DNA of 15,629 nt from an archaeon (lineage in GTDB: Archaea > Asgardarchaeota > Hermodarchaeia > Hermodarchaeales > Hermodarchaeaceae), in the NCBI GenBank assembly GCA_016550405.1, contig JABXGX010000208.1:1-15629 (forward strand). The letters are read 5' to 3'. Below, piece by piece: positions 6,846 to 13,938 of this stretch. Position 1 is the stretch's first letter. Every line of letters begins with the position of its first letter. The notes beneath the pieces are model-generated. The model had not been told where the DNA came from, made no database searches, and was given only the letters and a program-made list of their open reading frames with translations. Both the position numbers and the translations under genes were made by a program.

Positions 6846-7598
6846 TTATTTTTTGGTGATGAACCAGACTCGCTTGCTTTCCTTAGTGTAGGGGAGGCGT
6901 TCTTCAAGGTTCCCATAGCAGGCGATTTCGGAGAGTCCTGCAGTATTGAGACAGGACCGAATTTCATCAAGAGTGTATCCCCGCTCATGATGAGTTTCAT
7001 CAACACGACGTTGCCAGCAATCATTTTCCTTGAGAAAAGCGATAAGATGAAATGTTGCAATGCGTGTTGTTTTATCATAGGTATGACGATGAACTTGGAA
7101 AACGTCACTGGTTTCTTTTTCTATGATTACTGCATACCGATCTGCCAGCGTCTTCAGCCAATAAATCGTGTTCATATCGAAAATGAATAAGCCATCTGGA
7201 TTCATGTGATCATAAATTGCCTTGAAGGCTTTCTTTAGGTCATTCAATGTCAGAAGGTAGTTCAAGCTATCAAACCAGCAGGTTATCAAATCAAAGGATT
7301 GCCTCAAATCTAGCTGCCGCATATCCATCTCATAGAATTCAATTAAAAGATTTGCAGCCTTGGCCTGTTCTCGGGCGATGCGAAGCATCTCTTTTGATCG
7401 ATCAATACCAATGACGTCTAATCCGGTTTTAGCCATTGCGATGGCAAAAGTACCTTCGCCACAGGCAATATCAAGTACAGTATTTGGCTGACATTCAAGA
7501 TTTCTCAAGATTGAAAGAACCAGCTTTGCCATTTTCTGGCTGAATTTGGGATAATCACCTGATGAGTAAATGGATGCAAACTCGTTATAGATAGGCAC
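6846..7598 (-). CDS. Class I SAM-dependent methyltransferase
   Basis: The 250-residue protein has a Rossmann-type methyltransferase core. The SAM-binding motif I is VLDIACGEGTFAIAMAKTG (41-59), the ribose-binding acidic residue is D66 in IGIDRS, an adenine-side motif is MDMRQLD (91-97), and the motif IV strand is FDLITCWFDSLNYL (102-115). It resembles Methyltransf_25/UbiE-like proteins that act on small molecules. The sequence does not identify the substrate, and the C-terminal half (HTYDKTTRIATFHL) is typical of the uncharacterised members. GTG at 7598 is the only plausible start before an in-frame stop upstream; no ATG is available in frame. It is probably monocistronic, facing the TfoX-like pseudogene at 5 bases and separated by 142 bp from the propeller gene upstream. 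Confidence 0.88.
   Translation of the reverse strand: MPIYNEFASIYSSGDYPKFSQKMAKLVLSILRNLECQPNTVLDIACGEGTFAIAMAKTGLDVIGIDRSKEMLRIAREQAKAANLLIEFYEMDMRQLDLRQSFDLITCWFDSLNYLLTLNDLKKAFKAIYDHMNPDGLFIFDMNTIYWLKTLADRYAVIIEKETSDVFQVHRHTYDKTTRIATFHLIAFLKENDCWQRRVDETHHERGYTLDEIRSCLNTAGLSEIACYGNLEERLPYTKESKRVWFITKK
6849..6854 (+). terminator. T6 tract ending the TfoX-like pseudogene transcript
   Basis: T6 on the plus strand lies 9-14 bases after the pseudogene stop, inside the 3' end of the opposing methyltransferase gene. Together with the minus-strand T6 at 6831-6836 it forms an interlocked convergent pair. Confidence 0.4.
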
Positions 7599-7740
7599 CT
7601 TCTTGAACTTCCATAGACTAATTTGAATCTAGCTTTTTGAGTGTTCATACTAGTTCTCCCAATTAGAAGAAGAATACCATGTAATAAGCCATTACTCATC
7701 TATCGCTTTGGTGAAAAATGATTTGCCAGTTCTCTTAGAT

Positions 7741-9642
7741 TTATTGAGTTGTGTTTTGCCTTAATGTCCGTAGTTGAATGAAAACCACGCTTGGAAGCAT
7801 ACCACTCACCATGAAAGCAAAAATCAATGGAAGGAAAAGCACTAACACAATCTGATGGAGACTATTTCCATAGTAAAATGGTAGACCGAGAAGCATCGCA
7901 AAGGCAATAAAAACAATGATGACGAAAATGATAAGTGGTAGCCAATAACTAGCTGAAATCCGTGACTTCTTCTCGCTCTTGAATTCTACCAGAAAAGTGA
8001 TCGCAAGTTGTAGAACTGAAAGGCCTACAATACAAATAAACACTGAAGCAAAAAAGACCGGAGAAATCATTAAGCGATACATTTCAGTCGGAAATGTTTC
8101 GTATGTTCCACCTGATGCCGGAACCTGAAAGAGATAGGGAAAGAATGGACCTGAAGCGTAAATTGAAAAGACACTCCCTCCACCAGCAACAGCCAGATAG
8201 AGAAGGAACAGGAAGAACGTCAAAATGGTATTAACACTCAGAAAAGATTCGAGCTGCTTCTTCACCTCATCGGAGATAGTATAATTTAATGAGAGCCTAT
8301 TGCTGAGCCAGACGTTCAAAAAAAGGATAGCCAAAGATCCAAAAATGAAGTTACTAAAGAGAAGCTGTGCAAAAGTTGCCGTTGGTGTCGGTGGATCGGG
8401 AAGCCGAGTTAATACCATCGCCATTCGAGTAATAGGATAGTAACCGAAATCTTTAACCTCACTACCAAAAACGAGATAGAAACCACCTTGCTGGGGAGCA
8501 ATAACAGAGACACGATTTGAAAAATACGGCAAGGAATGTGAGGTGCCCATGTTCCAGTTCCATAAAGGATTACCCGTTTCATCAACTCGAATCGCTATTG
8601 CGGCTAAACCGGTGTGGGTGTGTGGATTAGGGGAGTCACCTAATCCGACGATTATATATCCAAACTGGCAGACGGCAAGGTCAGTGAACCAAGATTGACT
8701 GCCATAATCATATGTGTGCAACCAAGACTGAAGTCCCATCTCATCAATATGCATTAAAAAAAAGCTTTGAGGCGAATCGGGAGGAACTTGAATTCCTGAT
8801 ACGACAAAACCCGAATCATGGGCATATTTGATAACTTCCGCTCTGAGGTTATCGCTTCCACTAATACTTTGATTCCACAGAATGGAGCCAGTTTCATTAA
8901 ACCGTACAATTAAAGCATTCGACTGTCCTGTGCTCCAGGAACCAAGATGAGTCCAACCCACTGCAAGAAAGTCACCATTCGAGCAAGTTACTACGCTAGA
9001 AAGCCTTTCATAATCGGCAATATCTGCTGTCGTGTTCCAAATCGATAAGCCCATGTTATCGATGCGGTGAATCCAGATATGCGAGTTTGAGTCTGACTCA
9101 TAGAGATTACCGACAAGAATAGCTCCCCCATCCGGGGTGTTCGTAGCACCTCTTATTATATGGTCTAATACTCCACTGAATAGACGATCCCATAGTAGAT
9201 TCCCTTCTTTGTCAATACAAATAGCGATGGCTGTGTGAGCGGTAAGACCACCAACGAGCAGATATTGATTCATGGTAAGGGGAATCATTGCGCTAAGATA
9301 GTGATCATGCCCAAGATATCCTTCATACAGCCTTGTCCAAATTACTTCACCCAAGGGAGTAACTTTCATTGCATAATAACCACTCGAATCATACTCCCAA
9401 CCATAATCACAGTCTGTTAATCCTGCAATGAGTAGATTACCATCGGGCAATTCAAGGATTGCTTGCCCATTCATTCGGTATTCTCGGCCATAATCACGCA
9501 TCCACTCATTGGATGAAATATAGGGTGATCTATCAGACGTAGCAAGTAATAGGTTACCACCAACAGCACAGAGGATGAAAATGCAGAATGCTCCTAAGAA
9601 AATGAGGACTCCCTTGATTCGTTTACGTTGTACATTAACCAT
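7741..9642 (-). CDS. Membrane-anchored beta-propeller protein with C-terminal helices
   Basis: The 633-residue protein starts with a signal anchor (helix about 11-34 after MVNVQRKRIK). Roughly 380 residues of repeats follow, each with a strand pattern like DGNLLIAG, a charged loop and then a G-x-x-x-W segment (GEVIWTRLY, GNLLWDRLF, GLSIWNTT, GSILWNQS, GLQSWLHT, GNPLWNWN). That gives about six propeller blades on the outside of the cell. Five hydrophobic helices follow at about 420-440, 467-488, 522-545, 566-588 and 596-624. The family is not named to my knowledge; such anchored propellers are common in archaeal surface proteomes and probably bind ligands or protein partners. ATG 9642 has GAGGGA about 10 nt upstream. 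The next gene upstream encodes a second propeller protein, with 68 bp between them. Confidence 0.82.
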   Translation of the reverse strand: MVNVQRKRIKGVLIFLGAFCIFILCAVGGNLLLATSDRSPYISSNEWMRDYGREYRMNGQAILELPDGNLLIAGLTDCDYGWEYDSSGYYAMKVTPLGEVIWTRLYEGYLGHDHYLSAMIPLTMNQYLLVGGLTAHTAIAICIDKEGNLLWDRLFSGVLDHIIRGATNTPDGGAILVGNLYESDSNSHIWIHRIDNMGLSIWNTTADIADYERLSSVVTCSNGDFLAVGWTHLGSWSTGQSNALIVRFNETGSILWNQSISGSDNLRAEVIKYAHDSGFVVSGIQVPPDSPQSFFLMHIDEMGLQSWLHTYDYGSQSWFTDLAVCQFGYIIVGLGDSPNPHTHTGLAAIAIRVDETGNPLWNWNMGTSHSLPYFSNRVSVIAPQQGGFYLVFGSEVKDFGYYPITRMAMVLTRLPDPPTPTATFAQLLFSNFIFGSLAILFLNVWLSNRLSLNYTISDEVKKQLESFLSVNTILTFFLFLLYLAVAGGGSVFSIYASGPFFPYLFQVPASGGTYETFPTEMYRLMISPVFFASVFICIVGLSVLQLAITFLVEFKSEKKSRISASYWLPLIIFVIIVFIAFAMLLGLPFYYGNSLHQIVLVLFLPLIFAFMVSGMLPSVVFIQLRTLRQNTTQ

Positions 9643-9684
9643 AACGCTAGTTCCCTCAATCCGGTTAGGACAAGCGTCTAGGTT

Positions 9685-9696
9685 CTTAATAAATTT
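9685..9696 (-). promoter_or_regulatory. Possible TATA box of the long propeller gene
   Basis: The minus strand reads AAATTTATTAAG, about 43-54 nt before ATG 9642, inside the 68-bp gap after the upstream propeller gene. It suggests a separate promoter, though co-transcription is also possible. Confidence 0.35.
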
Positions 9697-9710
9697 GCCT
9701 TAGTTGCTTT

Positions 9711-10967
9711 CTAGGCACCAGCTTGTTTGTTTTTAATTTTATAATGCCTTTGCCTAGGTCGAAGAAATGTAATAGTCAAGATTCCCACGACAACTGACAC
9801 AATAACTATCACGAGGATTGGTAAAAGGAAGACATAGAATCCTGTGACACTGGATATTCTTAGGGTTAAGAGTGTCGTTGGTGTGGTAATGAGAAACGCA
9901 TCACCTACATTTGGAGTGAGTATGTGAAGAATTGGCTCCGCCAAGTTGAGCGACCAGAGGGTTTCAAAGTCTGACAGGTGTATTGTGTAGACAGTTCCTG
10001 TACTTGTTCCAAGGAGTAAGGCGCGTTCATCAAAGGTTATTCCAAGACTTGTGGGCATTTCTCCAGTGAAGGCCCCTTGACTGATTGGGATAGTGGAACT
10101 AGATGAGTAGACAAAAATGGTTTCGTTCGGTGCTAGTGCAAGACGGTTTCCTAGTTTACTGAAAGTAAAGATCTGTGAAGTGGTGGGATATTGTAATATG
10201 ATTGTACCCTCTTGGTTTAGGAGTACACATTGGGAGTGAGTGATTAGTAGAATGCGATTTCCTTCAGTGTTGAGTTGGAGAGCTTGTGAGGGTTCGATGA
10301 GGCTGATATTCCAATAGAACTCTGTACTGGTAAAGATAAAAGAAAGTGAAGGGGTTGAAGCACTTATGGCGAGATGGTTTCCGGTTTGGTCACTGGTGAT
10401 ATTTGTGATGCGATTTGGAGGGAGGGCAAGAGTGAGACTCCAAACTACTACGCCATCGATGCGTCTAAGATAATAAAGAGACCCAGCGAAAGCTATGGAT
10501 ATGAAGGTGCCAACTTCTGAGAGATTGATAGCAGTGATAGGAAAATAGGCGTGCCACGATTGTACGATGATATTCGAACTGCGATGAAACATATAGATGC
10601 TGCCGCCTGAGGTGCCGATGGCGAGATACTCTCCATCTGTGGACACACTGAGGGCGGTAATAGTGCGGTTCTCTTGTGTTAGACCGGTAGGAATAAAGTC
10701 CCAGAGTATTTGTCCGGTAGTTCCATCTAACACAGTTAGCGTACTAGGTGCGGAGCCTGTTGTGACTGCTACTGTCTGTCCATTAGTGCTAAGGCATACA
10801 AATCCTAACTCGTGTGGGAGGGAGTATTGCCAGAGAAGATGTTGGTTCAGGTTAATGGTTTGGAGTATGTTAAGGTGAGGAGAAATCGATGCTGCTGTTG
10901 TGAAGGGCAGGAGCGTTAGACTGAGGAGAAAGATGAAATTAAGACCGGAAATCCTTTGGGATGACAC
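9711..10967 (-). CDS. Secreted, C-terminally anchored WD40/PQQ-like beta-propeller
   Basis: From GTG 10967 the protein has 418 residues. A signal peptide (LNFIFLLSLTLLPFTTAAS, about 9-27) is followed by a beta-propeller of repeated strands such as SVSTDGEYLAIGTSGGSIYM, NITSDQTGNHLAISAST, TFSKLGNRLALAP and ITFDERALLLGTSTGTVYTI. These are the D-G-x-x-L-A-x-G-x-x-x-G-x-V/I-Y motifs of WD40/quinoprotein-like blades. One helix near 378-403 and a basic tail (RPRQRHYKIKNK) anchor the C-terminus. The frame is open to 11087, inside the upstream carboxykinase gene, but those residues are charged and precede the signal peptide, so the internal GTG is preferred. Serine and threonine are abundant, as in exported surface proteins. 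It and the downstream propeller gene are probably a related pair by function; their sequences are not close copies. Confidence 0.75.
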   Translation of the reverse strand: MSSQRISGLNFIFLLSLTLLPFTTAASISPHLNILQTINLNQHLLWQYSLPHELGFVCLSTNGQTVAVTTGSAPSTLTVLDGTTGQILWDFIPTGLTQENRTITALSVSTDGEYLAIGTSGGSIYMFHRSSNIIVQSWHAYFPITAINLSEVGTFISIAFAGSLYYLRRIDGVVVWSLTLALPPNRITNITSDQTGNHLAISASTPSLSFIFTSTEFYWNISLIEPSQALQLNTEGNRILLITHSQCVLLNQEGTIILQYPTTSQIFTFSKLGNRLALAPNETIFVYSSSSTIPISQGAFTGEMPTSLGITFDERALLLGTSTGTVYTIHLSDFETLWSLNLAEPILHILTPNVGDAFLITTPTTLLTLRISSVTGFYVFLLPILVIVIVSVVVGILTITFLRPRQRHYKIKNKQAGA

Positions 10968-10990
10968 ACCAGATTGGCGTAACGAACACG

Positions 10991-10996
10991 AAAAAA
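10991..10996 (-). terminator. T6 tract after the carboxykinase gene
   Basis: A6 on the plus strand is T6 on the minus strand, beginning 6 bases past the carboxykinase stop codon at 11002-11004. It implies that the downstream propeller gene may depend on its own promoter despite the short gap. Confidence 0.5.
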
Positions 10997-11001
10997 GGTG
11001 C

Positions 11002-12936
11002 CTATTGCGGTATTGGACCGAAATGGGTATCGTAGAAGTTTTGGATGATTTTCGCCGTTGGCAAGCGAACATTGTTCCAGACTTCAATGACGGGTTGGAG
11101 GTCTTTTGCGCCGTCTTGACCTGAAAAAAGATCTCTCAGATAAGCAGTTCGCTCATCGATATCGCGTCGACAAAATGATAAGTAGTCGGTGGGAGTGTAG
11201 AAGCGTAAGGGATTGAAACGCTGGCGATAGTCGGAAAGGCCATGGGTTTCCTCGAGTTCAGTGGGATCTGGAAGGAGATAGGAGTCACCAAAAACTGGGT
11301 GGGGGAGCCAAGTTTTAATTGATCGAGTTTCGGTCAAATGGACGAGGAGTTTTGTGTCTTCAACACGAATTTTTTCACCAAGCCCTAAATAGACGGAGTT
11401 ACCTTGAGCATTGAGGTAAGGTTTTCCGGTTGCTTGGTCAACTTTTGGTACCGGTTGACCTTGGCCATCAAGCTGTCGGCGTTGATTTCCTGAAAGGTCA
11501 TATTCCCCGACATATCCAGAATTGACAATGGCAAAAACGAGGCCCCCGTCTAAGCTAAGATCCATGTCTGAATACATCTGGACTTTCAGTAATGCTTGCT
11601 TGGTTTGTTCTCGAGCCATGAAGTCGGTGGCCGCATAAGACCGGACGCGAGTGCCTGGGATTTTCCCACCTATAGCAGAAGTAATAATTGTTTCACAGGC
11701 CGAATCGAGGGCAACCGCCATGATTGGGTCGGTAATTCGGACCACTAGGGGGAAAATGTCGAACCGTCGAAAGGAGAGCATTTCGGTTCGTAAGGTTTTC
11801 GGAGATCCGGGAGTCCAGTCGGGATTGAGATCATAGAAGCGAAAGACAAAACGTCCATTAGTCGTTCCTGATTGTTCGTAACGTGTTGGTTGGAGATGAC
11901 CGACTGTTTGCCCCTTGAAGGGCCTAGGAGCTTTAACTTTATAGCCAGCGATTTCTTCAATTCGATACTCGATTCCCTCGCAATCGATGTTTTGGGCTAA
12001 GACAATGGGTCGTGTTCCGCTAGATTCAACTGTTCTGGATTTCATTAATCCGGGCCATTCAGGGCTTTCAGGAACTAGTCCCTCACTCTTGGCATAGGAT
12101 GCCGCTTCGAGGCCGATTAGTTGAACCTCCTTAATCTTGGAGGTGGGATCATGTTTGAGTAATCCGAGTATAGCGTCATCTTGTTCTAATTGGGGACCAA
12201 CGGTGAGAGTAGTTTTACCGGTCCCAGATAGTCCTTTGAGGACACGACTCCTCGTGCATCCTGCATGATAGGAGATACACCCATCGGCTTCGCCACGGTT
12301 CCACACCATGGTAAGGTTAGGTTTTTTGTAGGCACCCCCAAAATAATCAACGCGCAGACTCATTACACGCCTGTGATCTTCATCCATACGTGTGAGGTCA
12401 TAGAGAGTCAGAGGTTCATCGGGGTCGAAGTCAGGCCAAAAGGATTGGATTTCTTTAATAACAGGATCTGGGAGCCGTTCTTGTACAATATAGTTCCAAC
12501 AATTGATTTCCATATTAGGTTCAGGTGGATACACCATCAATCGGCCAAACCAGGTGATATAGGCCGTGTGAGGATTTTCAACACTTAGAATAATGCGGAG
12601 CCCCGTCTTGTAATCAGCCTCACCTTGGATTCCATCTTGGACAATAACTTTCGCTGTTTGGAGATATCGGAGGACAACATTGTAGAGTTTGAGTCCCACC
12701 TCGCGATCAAAGGGGCGTTGACCCTTACCTAGCTTGTATCCTTTCGGAATCACATAAAAGGCGCGATCTGGGCGGCGACCTGCTTGTGTGTTCCCGAACA
12801 GGTATTGCCCGTCAGCCGTTTGAACATAATAGGGCCTGAGATATTCAGTAAACCATTGGTCATCGGGGTTCCGGATGACATTCCTGTCTTCAAAAAACAA
12901 CTCGCCTTCAATGTGAACCGGCACCGTACCACCCAC
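11002..12936 (-). CDS. ATP-type phosphoenolpyruvate carboxykinase homologue, divergent and long
   Basis: The 644-residue protein has the phosphate-binding loop of ATP-dependent PEP carboxykinase (oxaloacetate + ATP to PEP + CO2 + ADP): GLSGTGKTTLT at 235-245. Upstream is a His-containing strand (ISYHAGCTRS, H224) where E. coli PckA has its Mn-binding H232. Downstream are an acidic pair EQDD at about the kinase-2 position and LEAASYAKSEGL where PckA has GGCYAK. The rest is divergent, and the protein is about 100 residues longer than the bacterial enzyme (about 540). It may be a true PckA or a relative with another substrate. GTG 12936 is chosen because a stop precedes it by four codons; a second GTG lies at 12924. 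An ATG with a GGGAG element at 12948 is out of frame. The 5' region holds a palindrome next to a TATA box. Confidence 0.75.
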   Translation of the reverse strand: MGGTVPVHIEGELFFEDRNVIRNPDDQWFTEYLRPYYVQTADGQYLFGNTQAGRRPDRAFYVIPKGYKLGKGQRPFDREVGLKLYNVVLRYLQTAKVIVQDGIQGEADYKTGLRIILSVENPHTAYITWFGRLMVYPPEPNMEINCWNYIVQERLPDPVIKEIQSFWPDFDPDEPLTLYDLTRMDEDHRRVMSLRVDYFGGAYKKPNLTMVWNRGEADGCISYHAGCTRSRVLKGLSGTGKTTLTVGPQLEQDDAILGLLKHDPTSKIKEVQLIGLEAASYAKSEGLVPESPEWPGLMKSRTVESSGTRPIVLAQNIDCEGIEYRIEEIAGYKVKAPRPFKGQTVGHLQPTRYEQSGTTNGRFVFRFYDLNPDWTPGSPKTLRTEMLSFRRFDIFPLVVRITDPIMAVALDSACETIITSAIGGKIPGTRVRSYAATDFMAREQTKQALLKVQMYSDMDLSLDGGLVFAIVNSGYVGEYDLSGNQRRQLDGQGQPVPKVDQATGKPYLNAQGNSVYLGLGEKIRVEDTKLLVHLTETRSIKTWLPHPVFGDSYLLPDPTELEETHGLSDYRQRFNPLRFYTPTDYLSFCRRDIDERTAYLRDLFSGQDGAKDLQPVIEVWNNVRLPTAKIIQNFYDTHFGPIPQ

Positions 12937-12966
12937 CCTTACGCATCATTGGCTCCCTATTAATTC

Positions 12967-12999
12967 CTTCTCTCTAAAGAAGAGAGAAGATTTTAACAG
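12967..12999 (-). promoter_or_regulatory. TATA-adjacent 9-bp palindrome upstream of the carboxykinase homologue
   Basis: CTTCTCTCT (12967-12975) and AGAGAGAAG (12981-12989) form a perfect 9-bp inverted repeat with a 5-base loop. On the minus strand a TATA-like TGTTAAAATC lies immediately upstream (12990-12999), so the palindrome occupies the interval from TATA box to predicted transcription start. It could be an operator or a hairpin at the 5' end of the mRNA. Confidence 0.5.
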
Positions 13000-13020
13000 T
13001 CAGGCGGGGGCGATTTTGAA

Positions 13021-13030
13021 GTTTAAATAG
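13021..13030 (+). promoter_or_regulatory. TATA-like box ahead of the structured region
   Basis: GTTTAAATAG has the same TTTAAATA core as the boxes at 13331 and 15485. It would start transcription near 13047 on the plus strand, just ahead of the hairpin at 13056-13093. Confidence 0.35.
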
Positions 13031-13046
13031 GTTGTTCCGCAACCAG

Positions 13047-13213
13047 GTTTGAGGTACTAGCCAGCTATCCAAGAACCAAGGATCTTGGCTAGTCAACATC
13101 GCTGAAACAGCGAGTAGAGCCTGTAGCTCAGTCGGTGTTTGTCGATGGGATGAAGCAGGAATCAGACACTTTGGGTGTTAGAAGTTCACAACTAGAAGCT
13201 TGCTTCAAATTTT
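13047..13213 (+). ncRNA. Candidate structured RNA with omega-RNA-like 3' part
   Basis: Downstream of the TATA-like box, several hairpins follow one another. ACTAGCCA (13056-13063) pairs with TGGCTAGT (13086-13093), and inside it ATCC (13067-13070) pairs with GGAT (13080-13083). An alternative CCAAGA (13069-13074) / TCTTGG (13083-13088) stem excludes part of that fold. TCGCTG-AAA-CAGCGA (13099-13113) is a perfect 6-bp stem. The tnpB-end-like scaffold runs to about 13186. GAAG/CTTC (13195-13206) followed by AAATTTT is terminator-like. All frames here are short or stop early. The structures are seen directly; that they form an expressed RNA is inference. It could instead be decayed tnpB 3' sequence or the leader of the QueT gene. 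Confidence 0.3.
13117..13186 (+). mobile_element. Probable IS200/IS605-family right-end remnant, no tnpB
   Basis: The stretch contains GATGAAGCAGGAATC, a short hairpin (GACAC at 13165-13169 with GTGTT at 13175-13179, one G-U pair) and TTAGAAGTTCAC ending about 13189. This order (ATGAAGCAGGAATC, hairpin, AGNAGTTCAC) is what I know from the 3' ends of archaeal tnpB insertion sequences, where it doubles as the omega-RNA scaffold and the right-end cleavage site. No TnpB zinc-ribbon or DDE-like coding remains, nor any TnpA, so it is a remnant or a solo element. It begins with CCTGTAGCTCAGTCGGT, which mimics a tRNA D-arm, but no tRNA can be folded. This call comes from memory of the family and was not aligned. 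Confidence 0.45.
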
Positions 13214-13330
13214 GGGGCGCGAACATCGAGTCCTTTTGTTCTTATGAGTACTAGCTATATTGACAAAGCAATTATAAGGTAGAAGAACTTGGCGATGTGC
13301 GAGCGGGTGGGTTCCTTGCACCGTGCTCCG

Positions 13331-13340
13331 CTTTAAATAA
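13331..13340 (+). promoter_or_regulatory. TATA box of the QueT-like gene
   Basis: CTTTAAATAA lies 24-33 nt before ATG 13364, which would place the transcript start almost at the start codon. That conflicts mildly with use of the Shine-Dalgarno at 13354-13358, so an additional upstream promoter is possible. Confidence 0.45.
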
Positions 13341-13353
13341 ATCCCGGGTGCTT

Positions 13354-13358
13354 GGTGA
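13354..13358 (+). promoter_or_regulatory. Shine-Dalgarno GGTGA deciding the QueT-like start
   Basis: GGTGA sits 5 nt before ATG 13364 and overlaps the alternative in-frame starts TTG 13352 and GTG 13355. It therefore favours the ATG. Confidence 0.5.
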
Positions 13359-13363
13359 ATAGA

Positions 13364-13867
13364 ATGCAACAAGCAAGATTGAATATTGTTCAAAGTATTG
13401 CCGTGATGGCAATTATGTCCGCTGTTTATACCGTTCTGACCTGGTTGATTCAGCCTTTGGCTTACGGTCTTTTTCAGTTTCGAATTTCGGATATTCTTCT
13501 ACCCTTTCCCTTCATCCTCGGATGGCCGATGGCCTTGGCTCTCTTCATTGGTGGTGCCTTAGCTAACTGGTTAAGCTTCTTTGGTCCCATCGATATCATA
13601 ATTGGAAGCCTACTGAACCTGTTTGCAGGATTGTTAGTGTCGAATCGAAAAACCTGTCCACATTGGTTTTTCGCTTGGTTATACCCCACTCTCATTATCG
13701 GGTTAGGTATTCCAGCAATGATGACTATCTTCTTTGCTCAACCGTTTGTCCTGTGGGCCATTTCTCTTATGAGTAGCACAGCTCTTATTTGTGCTATTGG
13801 TGTTGCTGTGATGTTCGCAGTAGAACGGGCGCTTCCCCAAGTCTTCGTAGACTCTAAAGAATCCTGA
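13364..13867 (+). CDS. queT: QueT-family transporter (queuosine/archaeosine precursor uptake)
   Basis: The 167-residue integral membrane protein closely follows the QueT pattern. A first helix SAVYTVLTWLIQPLAYGL is followed by the hallmark FQFRISDILLPFPFI, then ALFIGGALANWLSFFGPIDI and GSLLNLFAGLL, with two further helices to the C-terminus. QueT proteins (COG4708) are the small substrate-binding membrane component predicted to import deazapurine precursors such as preQ1, and in Firmicutes they lie under preQ1 riboswitches. In an archaeon the product could feed archaeosine or queuosine in tRNA. No energising ATPase or partner lies next to it, so it would need a distant ECF module or work alone. 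I could not recognise a preQ1 riboswitch upstream. The start is set by the Shine-Dalgarno GGTGA. Confidence 0.85.
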   Translation: MQQARLNIVQSIAVMAIMSAVYTVLTWLIQPLAYGLFQFRISDILLPFPFILGWPMALALFIGGALANWLSFFGPIDIIIGSLLNLFAGLLVSNRKTCPHWFFAWLYPTLIIGLGIPAMMTIFFAQPFVLWAISLMSSTALICAIGVAVMFAVERALPQVFVDSKES

Positions 13868-13878
13868 TTCTTGCGAAG

Positions 13879-13888
13879 CATAAAATAG
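13879..13888 (+). promoter_or_regulatory. Possible TATA box of the ADP-forming synthetase gene
   Basis: CATAAAATAG lies 51-60 nt before ATG 13939, in the 71-bp gap after the QueT-like gene. It suggests the two genes can be transcribed separately. Confidence 0.35.
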
Positions 13889-13938
13889 TAGTTCAACATT
13901 GCCCTCCGACTATCCACGAGTCAATCACTGGGATACCT

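Larger units (their letters stand above)
12937..13363. other. 427-bp gene-free region with several structured elements
   Basis: No credible protein-coding gene was found on either strand. The region holds the divergent promoters of the carboxykinase (minus) and QueT (plus), a palindrome next to the former, an internal TATA-like box at 13021-13030, a run of hairpins from 13030 to 13113, and a sequence resembling the 3' end of an IS200/IS605 element at about 13117-13186. These are listed separately. Confidence 0.6.

Noticed and set aside
10968..11087. N-terminal extension of the second propeller protein into the carboxykinase gene
   Set aside because: The extra residues are charged, precede a good signal peptide and would overlap the upstream gene by 86 bases; GTG 10967 fits better.
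12909..12948. Short frame from ATG 12948 with GGGAG upstream, overlapping the carboxykinase start
   Set aside because: It encodes only about 13 residues before a stop and lies out of frame with the carboxykinase; a leader peptide is possible but unsupported.
13119..13190. tRNA-like start CCTGTAGCTCAGTCGGT
   Set aside because: It mimics a tRNA 5' end and D-arm, but no anticodon stem, no GTTCRANNC T-loop and no closing acceptor stem can be found downstream; a tnpB-end remnant explains the rest better.
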